Part shown: one piece after another, positions 61,580 through 64,000 of the stretch | Layout: each line of letters starts with the position of its first letter | How positions within the stretch are numbered: position 1 is the stretch's first letter | Source of the DNA: Mesorhizobium sp. M2D.F.Ca.ET.226.01.1.1 | GTDB taxonomy: Bacteria; Pseudomonadota; Alphaproteobacteria; Rhizobiales; Rhizobiaceae | Reading direction: 5' to 3' | NCBI RefSeq assembly: GCF_004022705.2 | Contig: NZ_RZOY02000001.1 | Coordinates: 1 to 64,000, forward strand | DNA length: 64,000 nt | Notes under the pieces: model-generated | What the model was told of the DNA's origin: nothing | Databases searched by the model: none | What the model saw: the letters and a program-made list of their open reading frames with translations, nothing else | Translations under genes and position numbers: made by a program

Positions 61580-62860
61580 ATGAATGTTCTTCTTCTCGGC
61601 TCGGGCGGCCGCGAACATGCGCTCGCCTGGAAGATGTCCGCCTCGCCGCTGCTGACGAAGCTTTATGCCGCGCCCGGCAATCCAGGCATCGGTCGTGTCG
61701 CCGAGTTGGTGAAGCTCGACGTCGCCGACCATTCCGCCGTCGCCGCCTTCTGCCAGGAAAAGCAGATCGACCTCGTCGTGGTCGGCCCGGAAGGGCCGCT
61801 GGTGGCCGGCATCGCCGACGATCTGCGCGCCTGGGGCATCCGCGTCTTCGGCCCGTCCAAGGCGGCGGCCCGGCTCGAGGGCTCGAAGGGCTTCACCAAG
61901 GATCTTTGCGCCAAATTCAACATCCCCACCGCCGCCTATGGCCGCTTCGGCGATCTCGCTTCGGCCAAGGCCTATATCGAGAAAGTCGGCGCGCCGATCG
62001 TCATTAAGGCCGACGGGTTGGCCGCCGGCAAGGGCGTCACCATCGCGATGACTTCTGACGAGGCGAACGCCGCGCTGGAAGCCTGTTTCGAAGGCGCTTT
62101 CGGCGCGGCCGGCGCCGAGGTCGTGGTCGAAGAATATCTGACCGGCGAGGAGGCAAGCTTTTTTTGCCTCTGCGACGGCGCCACCGCGCTGCCCTTGGGC
62201 ACGGCGCAAGACCACAAGCGCGTCGGCGACGGCGATACCGGGCCGAACACCGGCGGCATGGGCGCCTATTCGCCGGCGCCGGTGATGACGCCGGAAATGA
62301 CCGAGCGCACCATGCGCGAGATCATCGAGCCGACCATGCGCGGCATGGCCGAACTCGGCGCGCCTTTCGCCGGCATCCTCTTCGCCGGCCTGATGATCAC
62401 CGACCAGGGTCCGAAGCTGATCGAGTACAACACCCGCTTCGGCGACCCCGAATGCCAGGTGCTGATGATGCGGCTGAAGGACGACCTGCTTATCCTGCTC
62501 AACGCCGCAGTCGACGGCCAGCTCGCGCATATGTCGATCCGCTGGAGCGATGCGGCGGCATTGACCGTGGTGATGGCGGCGCGCGGCTATCCCGGCACGC
62601 CGGAAAAAGGCTCGGTCATCCGCGGCCTCGACCAGGTGGAAGGCGAGGGCGTCCAGGTCTTCCATGCCGGCACCGCCGTCAATGGCGGGGCGCTGGTCGC
62701 CAATGGCGGCCGCGTGCTCAACGTCACGGCAACCGGCAAAACCGTCGGCGAGGCGCAGGCCAAGGCCTACGCCGCGGTTGACCGCATCGACTGGGCCCAG
62801 GGCTTCTGCCGACGCGACATCGGCTGGCAGGCCGTGGCGCGCGAAAAGGCCGAAAACTGA
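61580..62860 (+). CDS. purD: Phosphoribosylamine-glycine ligase
   Basis: A 426-residue GARS enzyme, the second step of purine synthesis. The ATP-grasp fold is shown by '[15 protein letters not shown]' at the N-terminus, '[14 protein letters not shown]' and '[12 protein letters not shown]', with '[21 protein letters not shown]' (pieces) toward the end. AAGAGGTG precedes the ATG at 61580. Its stop directly abuts the stop of the convergent GH4 gene. Confidence 0.96.
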   Translation: MNVLLLGSGGREHALAWKMSASPLLTKLYAAPGNPGIGRVAELVKLDVADHSAVAAFCQEKQIDLVVVGPEGPLVAGIADDLRAWGIRVFGPSKAAARLEGSKGFTKDLCAKFNIPTAAYGRFGDLASAKAYIEKVGAPIVIKADGLAAGKGVTIAMTSDEANAALEACFEGAFGAAGAEVVVEEYLTGEEASFFCLCDGATALPLGTAQDHKRVGDGDTGPNTGGMGAYSPAPVMTPEMTERTMREIIEPTMRGMAELGAPFAGILFAGLMITDQGPKLIEYNTRFGDPECQVLMMRLKDDLLILLNAAVDGQLAHMSIRWSDAAALTVVMAARGYPGTPEKGSVIRGLDQVEGEGVQVFHAGTAVNGGALVANGGRVLNVTATGKTVGEAQAKAYAAVDRIDWAQGFCRRDIGWQAVAREKAEN

Positions 62861-64000
62861 TCAGGCAGCCTTGCTTCTGCCTCTCCGCGCCCAGGCCGGC
62901 AGCCAGTCGCCATGCGCGGCAAGCAGGTCGTCGACCAATGACCAGATCTGGTCGAGGTCGAGCTCGGCCGCGGTGTGCGGATCCATCATCGCCGCGTGGT
63001 AGATGTGCTCGCGGTTCTCGCTGATCAGCGCCCGCACCGTCAGCTCCTGCACATTGATGTTGGTGCGGATCAGCGCCGTCAGCTGCGGCGGCAGGTCGCC
63101 GATGTAAGTGGGTTGGATGCCTGAAGCGTCGACCAGGCACGGCACTTCCGCCGCGCAGTCGAAAGGCAGCGAGGTGATGCAGCCATTGTTGCGGACATTG
63201 CCGTAGATCACCGACGGCTCGCCGGTCCACACCGAGTTCATGATCGATGAAGCATATTCCCTGGACTGCTCGACCTCGATCCGGTCGGCCGACCGGTAGG
63301 CTTCCGCCTGTCCTTTCCAGCGCTCGATCTGCTCGATGCAGCGTTTTGGATATTCGTCCAGTGGAATGCCGTATTTCTCGATCAGGTCGGGACGGCCGTC
63401 CTTGATGAAATAGGGCGTATATTCGGCGAAATGCTCCGAGCTCTCGGTGACGAAATAGCCGAGCCGGGTCAGCATCTCATAGCGCACTTTGTTCGGGCAG
63501 CGCGGATTCCAGCCCGGCTTCGGCGCACGGCCCTCGCGATAGGCGCGCACGAGATCGGGATAGAGGTCGTGATAGGAGCCATCCGCCTGGCGATGCTCGA
63601 ACTTGAGATAAAAGGCCATGTGGTTGATGCCGGCCGAGCGGTAGCGGATCTCCTCATAGGGAAGGTCGAGATCGTGTGCCAGTTCCATCGCCGTGCCCTG
63701 CACCGAATGGCAGAGCCCGACCTGCTTGATCTGAGGGTATTTCTCGGCGATCGCCCAGGTGTTGATCGCCATCGGGTTGACATATTGCAGCATGATCGCC
63801 TCGGGGCAGACGGCGAGCATGTCCTCGCAGATCTTCCACAGATGCGGCACGGTCCTGAGACCCCGCATGATGCCGCCGACGCCCAGCGTGTCGGCGATGG
63901 TCTGGCGCAGGCCGTATTTCTTCGGCACCTCGAAATCGGTGACGGTGCAGGGTTCGTAGCCGCCGATCTGGAAGGCGACGACGACGAAGTCGGCGCCTTT
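62861..64000 (-). CDS. GH4 alpha-galactosidase-like glycosidase, N-terminus cut by window edge
   Basis: At least 379 residues of a family 4 glycoside hydrolase, which uses NAD+ and a divalent metal for an unusual redox mechanism. The visible part starts in the NAD-fold ('GADFVVVAFQIGGYEP') and includes the metal cysteine and histidine in 'LCHSVQGT' and 'GINHMAFYLK'. The overall pattern matches MelA-type alpha-galactosidases, though glucuronidases are close. The reading frame is open to the window end. Convergent with purD with no spacer. Confidence 0.87.
   Translation of the reverse strand, partial: KGADFVVVAFQIGGYEPCTVTDFEVPKKYGLRQTIADTLGVGGIMRGLRTVPHLWKICEDMLAVCPEAIMLQYVNPMAINTWAIAEKYPQIKQVGLCHSVQGTAMELAHDLDLPYEEIRYRSAGINHMAFYLKFEHRQADGSYHDLYPDLVRAYREGRAPKPGWNPRCPNKVRYEMLTRLGYFVTESSEHFAEYTPYFIKDGRPDLIEKYGIPLDEYPKRCIEQIERWKGQAEAYRSADRIEVEQSREYASSIMNSVWTGEPSVIYGNVRNNGCITSLPFDCAAEVPCLVDASGIQPTYIGDLPPQLTALIRTNINVQELTVRALISENREHIYHAAMMDPHTAAELDLDQIWSLVDDLLAAHGDWLPAWARRGRSKAA

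Noticed and set aside
60521..62665. Minus-strand reading of 714 codons opposite the dioxygenase and purD
   Set aside because: It spans two well-supported plus-strand genes and has no coherent domain.
1..64000. CRISPR arrays, tRNA or rRNA genes, prophage or secretion system genes
   Set aside because: No regularly spaced direct repeats, tRNA T-arm sequences or rRNA segments were seen by eye, and no phage or secretion genes were found.

Overview
The window is high-GC, densely coding alphaproteobacterial chromosome. The content points to the Rhizobiales, most probably a Mesorhizobium-like organism. The main indications are a SbmA/BacA peptide transporter of rhizobial length, a BioR/bioY pair with TTATCTATAA boxes, an ATP synthase F0 operon with separate b and b' subunits, a divergent GcvA-like LysR/DUF1127 pair, a DUF6101-type protein, and several families of short palindromic repeats between genes. 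No rRNA or tRNA gene was seen, so the genus is an inference. About 66 protein genes are supported, two of them cut by the window edges.

Layout. 1-110: start of an IS481-type transposase cut by the left edge. 150-4419 (minus): a sugar ABC importer (ATPase, permease, binding protein) with a fumarylacetoacetate-hydrolase-family enzyme. 4616-10695 (plus): a polyamine-type uptake and oxidation cluster with an FAD amine oxidase, two permeases, a binding protein, an HTH-cupin regulator and an ATPase. 10706-19718: a second Pot-type cluster. A divergent GntR regulator faces an operon of binding protein, ATPase and two permeases, followed by a gamma-glutamyltransferase-family enzyme, an oxalyl-CoA-synthetase-like ligase and a ketopantoate-reductase-like dehydrogenase. 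This second cluster is the best candidate for an undescribed catabolic pathway. 19835-24897: rnhB, the atpI-B-E-F'-F operon and a SleB-type cell wall hydrolase. 25072-36889: an MFS transporter with a LysR regulator, der with a TPR protein, a deacetylase-like protein, bacA, a second MFS transporter, a DUF1127-like peptide with a GcvA-type regulator, and an M29 aminopeptidase. 36907-43710: small enzymes and housekeeping genes (Spx/ArsC-like, NTF2-like, radical SAM, moaB, ispE, sppA, a methyltransferase, DUF2007).

43873-46937: polyprenyl diphosphate synthase, then bioR, bioY and a DUF1284 gene. 47087-53231: a TPR lipo/periplasmic protein, a GNAT acetyltransferase, and glyQ and glyS. glyS carries an in-frame copy of a 152-bp intergenic palindromic repeat. 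53398-54838: an extremely acidic small protein and two small secreted proteins. 55115-62860: tsaC/SUA5, a D-2-hydroxyacid-type FAD dehydrogenase, a DUF6101-like protein, ubiA, a LysR regulator divergent from a phytanoyl-CoA-dioxygenase-like enzyme, and purD. 62861-64000: a GH4 alpha-galactosidase-like gene cut by the right edge.

How the genes work together. Three import systems with adjacent enzymes (sugar, polyamine, gamma-glutamyl or carboxylate compound) make the first 20 kb a nutrient-scavenging region under local regulators. The rest is mostly core genome: energy (F0), translation (glyQS, tsaC), isoprenoid and ubiquinone synthesis (ispE, polyprenyl synthase, ubiA), purines (purD), molybdenum cofactor (moaB), biotin uptake and envelope functions. 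The strongest unexpected signals are the repeat-derived segment inside glyS, the paired TTCATGAA sites in the polyamine cluster, the GntR operator over a promoter at 11545-11587, the BioR boxes with a probably leaderless bioR mRNA, and repeat elements of at least four families in many intergenic gaps.
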